A DNA stretch of 64,000 bases, from positions 8,314,959-8,378,958 of the forward strand of contig NC_132901.1 in assembly GCF_030463535.1 (NCBI RefSeq). The letters are read 5' to 3'. The DNA comes from Salminus brasiliensis (Eukaryota > Chordata > Actinopteri > Characiformes > Bryconidae). Both the position numbers and the translations under genes were made by a program. Positions within the stretch are counted from its first letter, which is position 1; each line of letters starts with the position of its first letter. The notes below the pieces were generated by a model. The model saw nothing but the letters and a program-made list of their open reading frames with translations. It was not told where the DNA came from and made no database searches. This document shows positions 48,550 to 59,126 of the stretch, one piece after another.

Positions 48550-48830
48550 ATTGACTGGTCAGTCTGAGGGTTCTCCAATTCCACTCAGCTGTATTTTGAT
48601 GTGGTCAGTAAAGTGCAGAGGTCTTGCGCCTTATGCCCTTCTCACTGAGTGATGACTGCAAATCCCTTGCTGTGAACTCTGTACCCTTATCTGAACAAAT
48701 ACATTTTACTGTTCCATATGGAGATAAATCAGCCAAGAACTGCTCAGTAGCTTTTACAGTGTGACTCTGTACTTCTCTGTTGTCATGCCTTCTAGTATAT
48801 CCTGTAATGTGGCTCGACAGCTAGCGCTTT
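48550..48830 (-). pseudogene. Ty1/copia integrase fragment
   Basis: On the - strand the frame reads ATEQFLADLSPYGTVKCI, then CSDKGTEFTARDLQSSL and GIRRKTSALY, then after an in-frame stop PHQNTAEWNWRTL. These correspond to the copia integrase core around the second catalytic Asp (SDNGTEF) and the PHQNGTAER..WRTL catalytic-Glu segment. The Gly-Thr pair is reduced and the Glu neighbourhood is altered. Only ~90 residues survive. Confidence 0.8.
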
Positions 48831-48849
48831 CATTAATAACCTTCCATAT

Positions 48850-49170
48850 TTAACCATCTCCTTCCCATCTCACCCTAAAGATCTTGATCATCTGACAGAT
48901 GATCTGCAGACTGTGCTCCATTCTAACCTGGATCGTGTTTCTCCAACCTAACACCAAGTCGTTACTGCCTACCTCTCCTCTGTTTGAGGTGCCACTCGGT
49001 CAGGTTGTTTGTCTCTGACCAAATAACACCGTGATGATGCTTTATGAACAGTGAGCAAAAACAGTCATGGCTTTGTAGAGTGTTAGTATTACCATTATTG
49101 TTGATTCTACTCATTGACTTGATGTAAAGTAGCTCCTAATCTTTTATTCTTTAGTATCTTATAGTATCTT
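48850..49170. other. Unassigned AT-rich sequence
   Basis: No gene or recognisable repeat seen. Confidence 0.4.
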
Positions 49171-49175
49171 TTAAT

Positions 49176-49463
49176 ATGTGACCCATACTGCGGGTATTAC
49201 GCTAGGAGAATTTTTACTCATTTCTATGCACAATAATTTTACATACTGAGTGTTCTAATAAAAGAATATTGTGTGCAAAGTTATCATCATCTTAATTCAC
49301 CCCTGGTCATTACATACCAAACCTGAGTGGGAACTGGTGGGATTGGTTAACATTTTATAACCATTAGATGGTGTGGTAGCTATGTACCATGTAACTATTT
49401 TTTAGTTTATCCCAAGGAATAAAAGGAGTGTGTTGTGTGGCCCGGCTAGTAGCAGGGCCTACA
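49176..49463 (+). repeat. Probable 5' LTR remnant of a Ty3/gypsy element
   Basis: Starts TGTGACCCATACTGCGGG (start uncertain), contains AATAAA at 49418-49423 and ends GGGCCTACA four bases before a primer-binding site. No second copy was found after 53240, so LTR status rests on position. Confidence 0.45.
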
Positions 49464-49467
49464 TTTT

Positions 49468-49485
49468 TGGCGTAGTCGGCAGGGT
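49468..49485 (+). other. Retrotransposon primer-binding site
   Basis: TGGCGTAGTCGGCAGGGT begins with TGG, the complement of a tRNA CCA 3' end, and sits directly downstream of the putative LTR. Followed by CTCAAA, compatible with a T-arm complement. Confidence 0.6.
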
Positions 49486-49664
49486 CTCAAAGGTGAATTA
49501 GGATCTTGATGGCTTTGAGTTCTCTTGGTGAAGTCCAAGTATTTTGAGTTGGCACTCTTCTTTTATGGTGAAGGAAAGAACAGTGGTTAATTAGGAGAGC
49601 GGCGGCACTGCGGCACCGGATCATCAAGAAGAGGAAGAACGTTCGTGGTGAGGTTATTCGTTGG

Positions 49665-52600
49665 GTGGAAGATGGGGAACGAGTGGTGGCTTCAAAGACC
49701 AGGGTTTATTCCTGTGATTCCCAGAGCTCGTTTATTCAGTCTGCTGATGAACCTTGGAAACAGGCACTAACGGAGTGTCTTCGTCTGGAGTGTTTACCTT
49801 CTGCAGGGTGTCTGGGCCAGGTGACTGTTCGTGGTCGAGCAGCCGTACGGGTTCCAGCTGGTTCAGTTAAGTTGGTGTCAGCTGTGTGCAATCCCAGCTT
49901 TGGAGCAGTTTTGTCATCTGCACTTTTTGAACCGCATGCAAATGCTTTACCAGATGGTTTACTTATGTCTCGTGCCCTTCTCTCTATTGACTTAGGTTCT
50001 GTGGCAGTGCCAGTAGTCAATGTTGAACACAGATATTTGGCTCCCTCCTAAAGCTGTTCTGTGGAAGTACAGCCGGGGTCTTCCACTAGCAAGGTAGACG
50101 AACTCTTTCATGGTTTTGAACAGGTGGCTGTTCAGTCTTCGACTGTGGCGGACAATTCTCTAGATTTAACTTGTTTCATGGCCTACTCTTACTTCTGGAC
50201 AAGTGCAGTTAGGGAAAGGCCTTTTGCAACGTTATAGTTCTGTTCTTAGCCAGCCTGAGGGTGAGTTGGGGTGCACTAGCCTTATCGAACATGAGATTTC
50301 TCTTGTTGATGATGTCGCAGTTAAACAGCATTATAGGCGCCTCTCCCCTTCCCAGTATGAGCTGGTTAAAGATCACATTCAAGAGCTTTTAGATCGTAAG
50401 GTAATTCGAGCAAGCTGTAGTCCTTACTCTTCACCTGTTGTGGTAGTTCAAAACAAGGATGCTACCATCAGGTTGTGTGTGGATTACAGACAACTAAATT
50501 TAAAGACTCGTAAGGATGCTTATCCTCTGCCACGCATTGAAGAGTCATTGGATGCATTAGGGGGTGCCCAGTTTTTCTCAACATTGGACCTGGCCAGTGG
50601 CTACAATCAAGTCCCTATGGCAGAAGGTGATAAAGCTAAAATTGCGTTCTGCACACAGTTTGGACTTCTTGAATTTAATCGTATGCCTTTTGGATTATGC
50701 AATGCTCCAAGCACGTTCCAGCCGTTGATGGAACGCATTTTTGGTGATGAGCGGTTTCAACTTCTGTATTTGGATGACTGCCATTTTTTCTTCCACTTTT
50801 GACTTGCATCTGCAGCGTCTGGAGGTTGTGCTTAAGCGGTTACAGCAAAACAATCTGAAGCTTAAATTGACTAAGTGCCATTTTTTTCAATCCCAGGTCA
50901 AATATTTGGGGCACGTGATATCATCGGCTGAGTAAAGTTGTGGCTGAGTAAAGTGGGAGTGTCCCCAGACGGTAACAGAACTCCGATCTTTCCTTGGGTT
51001 TGTGTCCTACTATGTTTGTGGAAGGCTTTGCCAAATATGCTAGTCCACTACACCGATTGGTGGCCAAGGGGGAAAGAAAAGAGTGAAGGCCAAGTTTGTG
51101 GAAGGACAATGGAGTGATATCTGTGAGGAAGCTTTTAAGACATTGAAATCTAAGCTAGTGAGTGCACCCGTGTTGTATTGGAGATCGACGCTAGTCATGT
51201 GGGACTTGGGGCTGTCTTATCTCAAGATCAAGAAGGCGGTCGCGAGCCAATAGCGTATGCCAGCCACGGGCTGCGGGGAAGTGAGAGGAACATGTCAAAT
51301 TATAGTTCCATGAAGTTAGAACTGCTTGGCCTGAAGTGGGCTGTCACCGAAAACTTTCGTGAATACCTATTGGGTGCAAAATTCACAGTTTTCATAGATA
51401 ACAACCCCTTAAGATATTTACAAACAGCCAAACTTTATAGCGGTGGAACAGCGCTGGGTATCCCAACTAGCACTGTTCAACTTTGATGTTAAGTATCGAC
51501 CCAGGTTGTCCAATCGGAATGCAGGCGCTCTGTCTCGGTTGCCTATTTGTCCCACACCACCGTCCCTTCAAGAAACTGCTCCTGGCATTTCTATTCCTGT
51601 ACAGGTGGGTGCTGCCAAAGTTACGGTATGTATGATGGATGCGGTTCCTCTTCGTCCCAGGGTAGACTTACAAAGCCTACAGTCAGCAGATCCGGTGATT
51701 GGACCGTTTCTACAATATTGGCATAGATGTGAACCTCCAACTGCTGTCGAACGAGCAGGAGAATCAAAAGGAGTTCTGGAATTGGTGCGTCAATGAAAGA
51801 AATTGAAGGAATGTGATGGTGTGTTGTATTGTGTGGCAAGGACACCGGATGGAGTTGAAGAATTTTTACAATTGGTGCTACCAGAGTGCCTGCAAAGTGA
51901 AGTCTTGACTGCCCTTCGTGATAATCATGGCCATTAAGGGGCAGAAAGAACAGCAAGTCTGGTAAGGCAGAGATGTTACTGGCCTCAAATGTGGAGGATG
52001 ATTAAATAGTGGTACAAAGAGTGTTCTCGTTGTGTGGTGGCAAAAGTGGGGCAGCCAAAAATATGAACTTATATGGGAAATCTATCTGCTGCAAAGCCAT
52101 TGGAAATTGTAGCCATTGACTTTACTTTGATGGACAGAGCCAGTGATGGAAGAGAGAATGTGCTTGTGATCACCGACGTCTTTTCCAAGTTTACACAGGC
52201 TTTTCCTACACCGGATCAAAGAGCCAGTACAGTGGCCCAGGTGTTGTTGGAGAAATGGTTCTACGTGTATGGTGTTCCCCAGCACATACACTCTGACCAG
52301 GGCCGGAGTTTTGAAGGAGATCTCCTAAAGTTTGTGTAAAATCTATGGTGTTCAAAAGAGTCGCACCATCCCTTACCATCCACAGGGACAGTGTGACAGT
52401 GTGAGCGTTTTAATCGCACAATGCACGATCTGCTGCGCTCTCTTCCACCTGAACAAAAGAGAAGATGGTCCAAGTACCTACCACAACTCCTCTTTGCCTA
52501 TAACACCACTGTACATCAGATTACGGCCCATTCGCCTAATGAACTCATGTTTGGTCAGCTACGGTTACCAGTAGACTCCCTCTTGGGGGTAGGCAAAGAT

Positions 52601-53235
52601 CTTATTGGGGGTTCTGTGGAAGGATGGGTTGAATACCACCAAGAACACCTGCGTACTGTCTATGTTCATGCCAAAAAGCAATTGGAGAATGCTGCAGCCC
52701 AGCATGTATGACAGTATGAAGTCGGAGGGGTTGATATTCTGCGAGTAGGAATGGTAGTCTGCAAAATCATTTGCTAGGCCGCAATTTAAATTCAGGATGT
52801 ATGGGCTAGTACAAAATACTGTCATACGTTGCCTTGATGGGAAAGGAAGGGTGTACTCCGTTGTACCTGTAGAGGGTCCTGGCTTAGAGAGAAGGTCCAT
52901 TTCACACTACTCCTTTGAGGAGTAATAGCCCGATAAGTGGTGATGAAGGTCAACCTTGGAATAGTAACACTAGTAGTGAGGAGGATCATCCCCTGGCTGG
53001 CCAATGGTTGAGATGTATAGACTTTGACCTGCCAGTATCTCCTAGGACAGATGTGACTCAAGTGAATGTACCCACTCCCCCATTGAGACAAACCACTAGG
53101 AAAACAGCAGGCCAGCACTCCAATCCTTATAATGCACCTCGGTCGGCTGGGAGGCCACTTAGTGACCTGAGGGGGGCTGCAGCTCAAACCACATCGTTAT
53201 CTGTTGGGGCTTATTTTAGGCCCTGGCAAAAATAG
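49665..53235 (+). pseudogene. Ty3/gypsy pol, frameshifted, gag-less
   Basis: Remains of a pol polyprotein in several frames. 49665-50051: linker between protease and RT (GQVTVRGRAAVRVPAGS). 50203-50790: RT with RLCVDYRQLN, FSTLDLASGYNQVPM, FNRMPFGLCNAPSTF and the YLDD active site. A frameshift follows at once, then LHLQRLEVVLKRLQQNNLKL and KYLGHVISSAE. 51178-51430: RNase H with DASHVGLGAVLSQDQEGG and FIDNNPL. About 51900-52070: an integrase zinc-binding region broken by stops. 52073-52339: integrase core with VAIDFT and HSDQGRSFEGDL; the Glu segment ERFNRTMHDLLRSLP lies in another frame. 52915-53235: a C-terminal tail. Gag and most of the protease are missing between the primer site and the linker, so it cannot mobilise itself. 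Confidence 0.9.
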
Positions 53236-53389
53236 ATAGAAAAAAAGCTGTAAGTGTGTTTTTGTTTCAATCAACTACTTGTATTTAACAAATAGGATTC
53301 ATAGAGCTACTTCATTAGTACAGTAATCCTTTGCCAAACGAGGCCTGTGTTTAGGGAAGGACATTTTTATGTCCTTAAAACCTTTCCTG

Positions 53390-53428
53390 TTTTTTTTTTT
53401 TTTTTTTTTTTTTTTTTGGGGGGGGGGG
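53390..53428. repeat. T28-G11 homopolymer pair
   Basis: An uninterrupted T run (53390-53417) followed directly by a G run (53418-53428). The lengths are unreliable in most assemblies. Confidence 0.9.
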
Positions 53429-53439
53429 TTCTTCTTTTC

Positions 53440-53830
53440 TTTAGCTTGCTGTGATCTGACTCCCACTCTACCTATTGGATCTCCTAACCCCTTGTGTTTT
53501 TCTCTCATTTCTGTTTTCTCTCTCTCTGTCTCTATTTTCCATGTATTGAGATGCCCAGTTCCAGCTGTTCCAGCTGTTCCATCCTTGTACCACCAGACCT
53601 GGCTCTCTACTACCCTACTGCCCCATGTCCTGATCTGGAGCCTCGTGTTGATTCATCCTCACCTGTCTGGACTTTAACATTTCACTCACGGTTTCATCTT
53701 TAATGGCTTGACCGCGCATTTCCATATTCTCTTAATTCAGTATTGATTTATTGTTTTTATTCCTGGGTTTTATTTTAGGTATTTATACCCAGATCTCTGT
53801 AAAGCTGCTTTATGATAACTCATAATTTGT
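53440..53830 (+). mobile_element. LINE 3' end, third copy
   Basis: Parallels 40690-41150 through GAGATGCCCAGTTCCAGCTG, GGACTTTAACATTTCACTCA and CTGTAAAGCTGCTTTATGAT. More diverged than the two arm copies. Confidence 0.6.
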
Positions 53831-54350
53831 ATGTGTGGTGTTAATACTAAAAAGAATTAATAATTTAATGTTAAAATTGTTTTTATGTTTTAATAAAGTT
53901 TTAATCTGATTCTGATTGTCAAATGTTTTTACTGTTTTAAGTAAAAAAAACAGCATTACATACTTTGTGTCACTGAAAATGGAACAAATATAATATATAA
54001 TCATTTTACTAACAAAAAATTACTAAGAAAAATATTTTTAACCGTTTTAAAATGCGCTTTTAAGCTGAAAGGTGAGTTTACGAAAGTAAGGTGACCGGAA
54101 TTAGGGGACCCCCACCATTCTAGCGGTAATCACATCTACTTAAACAGAAACGTAATTATAAAAAATATATATTTTATTTTAAAATCAAAAGACATTTGTA
54201 CACTAATCTAGACACATAGCTCTCCTAAAAACATTTGCTTAGGTAAGTAAAGTGCATCCATTTATTTACTGTTCGCTGATATGTCCACTGCAAGTTCACA
54301 AGTGGCCGATATTGAAGGGTACCTATGCTAAGTTTGAGGCTTTTTTTTAA
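53831..54350. other. AT-rich sequence without gene
   Basis: Contains AATAAA near 53892 and low-complexity AT stretches. Nothing else supported. Confidence 0.4.
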
Positions 54351-54354
54351 AAAG

Positions 54355-54515
54355 CAACTTCTACAGAAATCCGTGTCCGAGCTTCTTTTGAGAAAGCCGA
54401 GGGCAACAGTGGCAAGAAAAAACTCCCTCAGAGCAAGAGGAAGAAACCTTGAGGAGAACCAAGACTCAAAAGGGCAACCCATCTTCCTCTGGTCGACACC
54501 GGATCCAAAAAAAGA
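54355..54515 (-). mobile_element. LINE 3' block, partial copy
   Basis: Shares GGCAAGAAAAAACTCCCTCA, GAACCAAGACTCAAAAGGGC and CCTCTGGTCGACACCGGAT with 17760-17870, in the same orientation. Confidence 0.6.
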
Positions 54516-54569
54516 ACACAGTAAATCCAATTAGGATAAAGAATGGTCCGCCCCCTCTGGCTATGCCCC

Positions 54570-54785
54570 CCACTCTACATTTACATTTGTGGCATTTAGC
54601 TGATGCTCTTATCCAGAGCGACTTACAAGGTAGTTACCTCGTATTACAGAGGTGGGCCAATGTAGTGTTAGGAGTCTTGCCCAAGGACTCTTATTGGTGT
54701 AGCACAGCATAGTCACCCAGACTGGGAATTGAACCCCAGTCTCCCACATGGTGTGTGACAGGTAGTGGTGTTACCTGTTGTGTCA
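54570..54785 (-). mobile_element. tRNA-derived SINE with L2-like tail
   Basis: On the - strand a head region contains GGGGTTCAATTCCCAGTCT, matching the RNA polymerase III B box (GGTTCGANNCC, one mismatch), and ends with GTCGCTCTGGATAAGAGCAT followed by CAGCTAAATGCCACAAATGT, the tail shared by fish tRNA SINEs and L2 LINEs. About 215 bp, near full length. Confidence 0.75.
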
Positions 54786-54880
54786 CACCAAACACTCTAC
54801 AGTGCTCTGTGTCACTGGCTCCAGATCCACTTAGCACACCTGAGTCTTGTTAGCCAGACAGCAACTATAGCCTCACAGGA

Positions 54881-55013
54881 AGCTGAACCAGCACAACGTC
54901 TCAAGCCTCATCCTGAGTTTAGAGCTGAGCGCTCTGTTGAGGTGTGGTTTGCTATGCAGAGGAGGTATGGGAGGCAACTCTCAGAGTCTGGATCAGAGGC
55001 AGAGGAGCTTTGA
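54881..55013 (+). CDS. Possible terminal exon of an unknown gene
   Basis: After an acceptor-like ATAGCCTCACAG the frame reads EAEPAQRLKPHPEFRAERSV, EVWFAMQRRYGRQL and SESGSEAEEL, then stop. The composition looks like a genuine charged C-terminus. A longer frame from 54765 begins inside the SINE and is less credible. No upstream exon was recognised. Confidence 0.35.
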
Positions 55014-55049
55014 GTCACAGGTGGACCAACAATGCCTGCACACTGATCT

Positions 55050-55345
55050 GGAGACTGTGTCTAACTTCCTCTGACCTTCTTCTGTATTTCCTCTCACTTC
55101 CTCAGACTTTTTGACTGGCCTCCGACTTCCTCTAACTTTCAGTGAGTTTCCTCGGTCTGTCCTCTGACTCTCTATTACACTCTACAGTTTCCTTTGGCCT
55201 TCCTCTGACACCCTCACTCCTCTGACTCCCTTTGACTGTCCTCTGATTTTCTCTGAGCTTCATTAGACTGTTTCTGTTTCTGTTTCTGTTTCTGTTGACT
55301 TTCCTCTAGTCTCCTCTACAACTGCAGGTGGTTTGAGGGCCTCTA
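55050..55345. repeat. Degenerate pyrimidine-rich tandem repeat
   Basis: Recurrent CTCTGACTTCCTCTGA-like words and a TTTCTG array near 55270-55298. It forms the 3' flank of the - strand gene that follows. Confidence 0.6.
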
Positions 55346-55347
55346 GT

Positions 55348-56088
55348 TCACTTCCGGTTTGGAAGCTTAAGGCCCAGCTGATTCACAAAATTCATCAGGC
55401 ACCACTTATCTGTGCAGGAGTGAATGCAGCTGGACTCTGAACTGGACTGTCTGGTTAGTTTGTGCTCCTGACTTGGCTGTAGTTCTAACTTCAGCAGATC
55501 TTTAGTTTTTTTATTTGCTGAACAACCTTCAGCAGTTCTGGGGCCGAGTTTGTGGAGGACCTGGACTTCCTGATTCAGTCTGTGAACCAGTCTCTGTTTG
55601 GGTGTGGTCTTTAGACTGGACTTGCTCTCCTCAGCAGGAGTAGCGTCTCTGCAGACAGATCGCCCTGAGCTCTGTTCTCCTCCTTCTCTCCTCTTTTTCA
55701 CCTTCCTCTCACTGTCTGTCTCTCTACTTCTCTTAGTATTCCTTTTCCTGTCTGTCTCTCTCCTTCTCTTCATGCTCTTCTCACTGTCTGTCTCTCTCCT
55801 TCTCTTCATGCTCTTCTCACTGTCTGTCTCTCTCCTTCTCTTCTTGCTCTTCTCACTGTCTGTCTCTCTCTTTCTCTTCTTGCTCTTCTCACTGTCTGTC
55901 TCTCTCTTTCTCTTCTTGCTCTTCTCACTATCTGTCTCTCTCTCACTCGTCTTACTGTCGTTGGCCTGAGCCGCTATCATTGCCCTCAATCGAGCTTCGA
56001 AGTTGCCTGGATCTTTCACATCGAAGCTGTATCCTGGCTTTTTCTGGCTGGCTGTCTGCCAGGATGGGAGGATGTACTCAAAGCTCAT
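55348..56088 (-). CDS. Intronless basic protein with seven 12-residue repeats
   Basis: An intact 246-residue frame from MSFEYILPSWQTASQKKPGY; a Met 23 codons upstream (56157) would give 269 residues. The downstream Met is preferred because the upstream ATG is part of the sequence TATAAATG, so it lies inside the probable TATA box. After a ~50-residue non-repetitive start (GYSFDVKDPGNFEARLRAMI) come seven tandem copies of a unit like ETDSEKSKKRKR (55687-55938), then a basic tail with KTTPKQRLVHRLNQEVQVLH. The repeat region is predicted to be highly charged and possibly nuclear, with KKRKR-type clusters. I do not recognise the family. The intact frame over a minisatellite suggests it is or was recently coding. 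Confidence 0.6.
   Translation of the reverse strand: MSFEYILPSWQTASQKKPGYSFDVKDPGNFEARLRAMIAAQANDSKTSERETDSEKSKKRKRETDSEKSKKRKRETDSEKSKKRRRETDSEKSMKRRRETDSEKSMKRRRETDRKRNTKRSRETDSERKVKKRREGGEQSSGRSVCRDATPAEESKSSLKTTPKQRLVHRLNQEVQVLHKLGPRTAEGCSANKKTKDLLKLELQPSQEHKLTRQSSSESSCIHSCTDKWCLMNFVNQLGLKLPNRK
55687..55938 (-). repeat. 36-bp coding minisatellite (seven units)
   Basis: Each unit encodes ETDSEK followed by (S/N)-x-K-(K/R)-x-R. The first five are nearly identical; the sixth and seventh have drifted (ETDRKRNTKRSR, ETDSERKVKKRR). All units are in frame. Confidence 0.9.
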
Positions 56089-56153
56089 GTTTAAAGGAGT
56101 AGCTGATCTCCAACAGCAGAAAGCTGTGAATGAGCCGAGTGAAGATGCTCCTG

Positions 56154-56184
56154 CCATTTATACACTTCCAACCCTGTGATGTCA
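56154..56184 (-). promoter_or_regulatory. TATA box and near-CRE upstream of the repeat protein
   Basis: On the - strand GTGTATAAATGGC places a TATA box about 70 bp before the preferred ATG. TGATGTCA at 56177-56184 is one mismatch from the CRE palindrome. The TATA box is seen directly; CRE use is inference. Confidence 0.5.
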
Positions 56185-56189
56185 TAATT

Positions 56190-57160
56190 GACCTGTCCAT
56201 GCCCTTTGTTCTGTCATTAGTAACTGTTGCTATGGTGGACAAGCTTTAAAGAACACTGGTAAAACTGCCTGTTCCCCTCACAATATATTTATCTTACAGT
56301 ATATTTATCTTACTACTGTTTTATATGTCTATAGTCTACACTACATGTCCACTGTCTCCACAGCACCAATGCACTGCAAAACATCAGTGTCAAAAACTAA
56401 GATGAATAAAAGCAAAATAAGAAAAGAAATGCTTGAATCAAGCAAAATTATCTGCCAATATAGTGAGAAAACTGCACTGTAAATGAAAAACAGTAAAAAT
56501 GAATCATTGTAAGGCATTATGACTAGGTTTAGAGACTCACTTAATCACAAATCATAAAAGTCATCCATAAAGTGACAACACTAGCACACTAATCTTGTTT
56601 TAAGCTTTTTCATAAAACCTCATTTGTTAAAAAAATAAAATTAGAATCATTTAATGCACTTTACACTCAATATGGAGTTTAAATAAACAAAAATGACTTC
56701 CAAATCATTCTAATTTAAGACAGTAATTTTATAATAATGATTTCATATTTCATAATGTTGTACTCAACATGAGGAACAGTAAAAACAACCACATCCAGTA
56801 TGGCACAAACTCCAGAGACATTAAAATAGGTAGAAATGCTGCTACATAGCACTTAATGAAAGACATGTATGCATTATACATGGTGCTGGTGAGTCAACCT
56901 GTTTTTGAAACTTCAACAAAAAGTAACATTTCACTTTTAGCTTAGTTGAACTAAATAACTCCATGTTCCTGAATGTGTTACACTGTTTTTTTTAACAATC
57001 AAACCTCTAAGAGAATTTTTATTGAATAAGATATGTAACACAGCTGAATTTTTTAAACACCAAACTTAGTAAACAACCAGCTCTGTAACTGTTAGAATTT
57101 GTTACACCCCTGCTGACAATGATAGCCACTGCTGCTTGACCACAGGGCACTTTTCACTAC
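56190..57160. other. AT-rich intergenic sequence
   Basis: No gene or recognised repeat. Confidence 0.4.
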
Positions 57161-57170
57161 TCACCAATGA

Positions 57171-57473
57171 TCTTTCTCCACGCGGACAAAAGCTTTTTTG
57201 TAGGATGAAGCTGCATCCCGATCATGAATGGCATCCTGCAGAACTTCTGTCTGAAGTATTGACAGCAGTGTTGTGAGGCACTTTGGACAGGTCAGATGAA
57301 ATGTGTAGTAGTGTGCTAAAAGATAGAGCTCACCTGTGTCGATGTTTGCTTTTGGAAAGGTTGTTACAGGTGTGGACCCAAAGGCCAGCTTGCAGTTGCT
57401 ATTACAAATGATCAGAACTGGAATGAAGACTGGTCTTCTCTGAAGGTAGGTGTTTGGGTTTTCTGTGGGTTGT
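57171..57473 (-). CDS. C-terminal fragment of an unknown fish protein
   Basis: Open - strand frame of about 100 codons with no start codon. It reads NPNTYLQRRPVFIPVLIICN, KLAFGSTPVTTFPKANIDTG, ELYLLAHYYTFHLTCPKCLT, TLLSILQTEVLQDAIHDRDA and ASSYKKAFVRVEKDHW, then stop. The LxTEVLQDxIHxxD pattern recalls C-termini of uncharacterised, often transposon-associated teleost proteins, but I cannot name the family. It may be a last exon or a fragment; no splice acceptor was settled on. Confidence 0.45.
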
Positions 57474-57890
57474 AATAAAGAAAATCAATGAGTCTGCAAT
57501 AATGCTGTCTGAAACCTTCATTTAAAATCTAAGCTTGAATCTGAATTTGGTTTCTAAAGATTCTGAAGTTTATCAAACAATCTGCAATCGAACTACATTC
57601 AAGGAGAAATCTGAAACCACATGTGATAGGAACATCTCAGGCAGATCCTTCATCATGGCTATAGAGCATGTCACTGTTCCAAGTAGATTAATAATTTAAT
57701 ATATTTTTGTGTTGATTTATTTTTTAAAACTTTTAAACGATTTTAAACGTACTCCATTCATTCAGATTTTGTCTGAAGTGCATCTATTTATAACAGATGT
57801 TATAACTTGCAGTTTATCAGTTTGACCACATGGTGACATCCAAGCTCCATCCATGAGGTCAATTCCAAAGGGATTCCTTCTCACTATATA

Positions 57891-59126
57891 CAGTGTGTGC
57901 AGAATTATTAGGCAAGTTGTATTTGAGAGGATTCTTTTTATTATTGAACAACAGCTATGTTCTCAATCAACCCAAAAGACTCATAAATATCAAAGCTTAA
58001 TATTTTTGGAAGTTGGAGTGGGTTTTTTTAGATTAGGCTATCTTAGGAGGATATCTGTTTGTGCAGGTAACTATTACTGTGCAGAATTATTAGGTAACTT
58101 AACAAAAAACAAATATATACCCATCTCACTTGTTTATTTTCACCAGGTAAACCAATATAACACAAAATGTAGAAATAAACATTTCTGACATTTAAAAACA
58201 AAACCAAAAACAAATCAGTGACCAATATAGCCACCTTTCTTTACCATGACACTCAAAAGCCTTCCATCCATAGATTCTGTCAGTTGCTTGATCTGTTTAT
58301 GATCAACATTGCGTGCAGCAGACACCACAGCCTCCCAGACACTGTTCAGAGAGGTGTACTGTTTTCCCTCCCTGTAGATCTCACATTTCATGAGGGACCA
58401 CAGGTTCTCTATGGGGTTCAGATCAAGTGAACAAGGGGGCCATGTCATCATTTTTACCCTTACTGGCCAGCCATGCTGTGGAGTATTTGGATGCATGTGA
58501 TGGAGCACTGTCCTGCATGAAAATTATGTTTTTCTTGAAGGATACTTCTTTCTGTACCACTGCTTGAAGAAGGTGTCTTCCAGAAACTGGCAGTAGGTCT
58601 GGGAGTTGAGCTTTACTCCATCCTCAACCCGAAAAGGTCCCACAAGTTCATCTTTGATGATACCAGCACATACCAGTACCCCACCTCCACCTTGCTGGCG
58701 TCTGAGTCGGAGTGGAGCTCTCTGCCCTTTACTGATCCAGCCTCGGGCCCATCCATCTGGCCCATCAAGAGTCACTCGCATTTCATCAGTTCATAAAACC
58801 TGAAAAATCAGTCTTAAGATATTTCTTGGCCCAGTCTTGACGTTTTATCTTATGTTTCTTGTTCAAAGGTGGTCGTTTTTCAGCCTTCCTTACCTTGGCC
58901 ATGTCCCTGAGTATCACACACCTTGTGCTTTTTGATACTCCAGTAACGTTGCAGCTCTGAAATAGGGCAAAACTGGTGGCAAATGGCATCTTGGCAGCTT
59001 CACGCTTGATTTTCCTCAATTCATGGTAGTTGGCTTTCAAGCCTATAGAGCTTGGAGTAGGACAACATGTATAAAAAGGATGATGTGATCAAAATACTCA
59101 TTTGCCTAATAATTCTGCACACAGTG
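57891..59126 (-). mobile_element. Tc1/mariner transposon, 1236 bp
   Basis: The ends are inverted repeats: CAGTGTGTGCAGAATTATTA with GGCAAG at the left and, in reverse complement, CACTGTGTGCAGAATTATTA with GGCAAA at the right. It is flanked by TA at 57889-57890 and 59127-59128, the target-site duplication expected of this superfamily. It carries one - strand transposase gene. Confidence 0.93.
58215..59040 (-). pseudogene. Tc1/mariner transposase, frameshifted
   Basis: N-terminal DNA-binding part at 59040-58786 (ending KRQDWAKKYLKTDFSGFMN). A one-base loss then separates it from a TDE segment holding the first catalytic Asp and from VTLDGPDGWARGW (58781-58524). The middle Asp lies in QDSAPSHASKYSTAWL near 58510. 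A two-base-type frameshift precedes PPCSLDLNPIENLW, which holds the final Glu; if repaired by length alone the Asp-Glu spacing would be 34 residues, so DD34E class. At least two frame breaks make it inactive. Confidence 0.9.

Noticed and set aside
53299..53703. Frames over the T28-G11 run
   Set aside because: Low-complexity translation (poly-Phe or poly-Lys) over homopolymers and a LINE 3' block.
55598..55969. 123-codon + strand Leu/Ser/Val-rich frame resembling a membrane protein
   Set aside because: Complement of the coding minisatellite of the - strand repeat protein; the hydrophobic look comes from the repeated CTCT composition.
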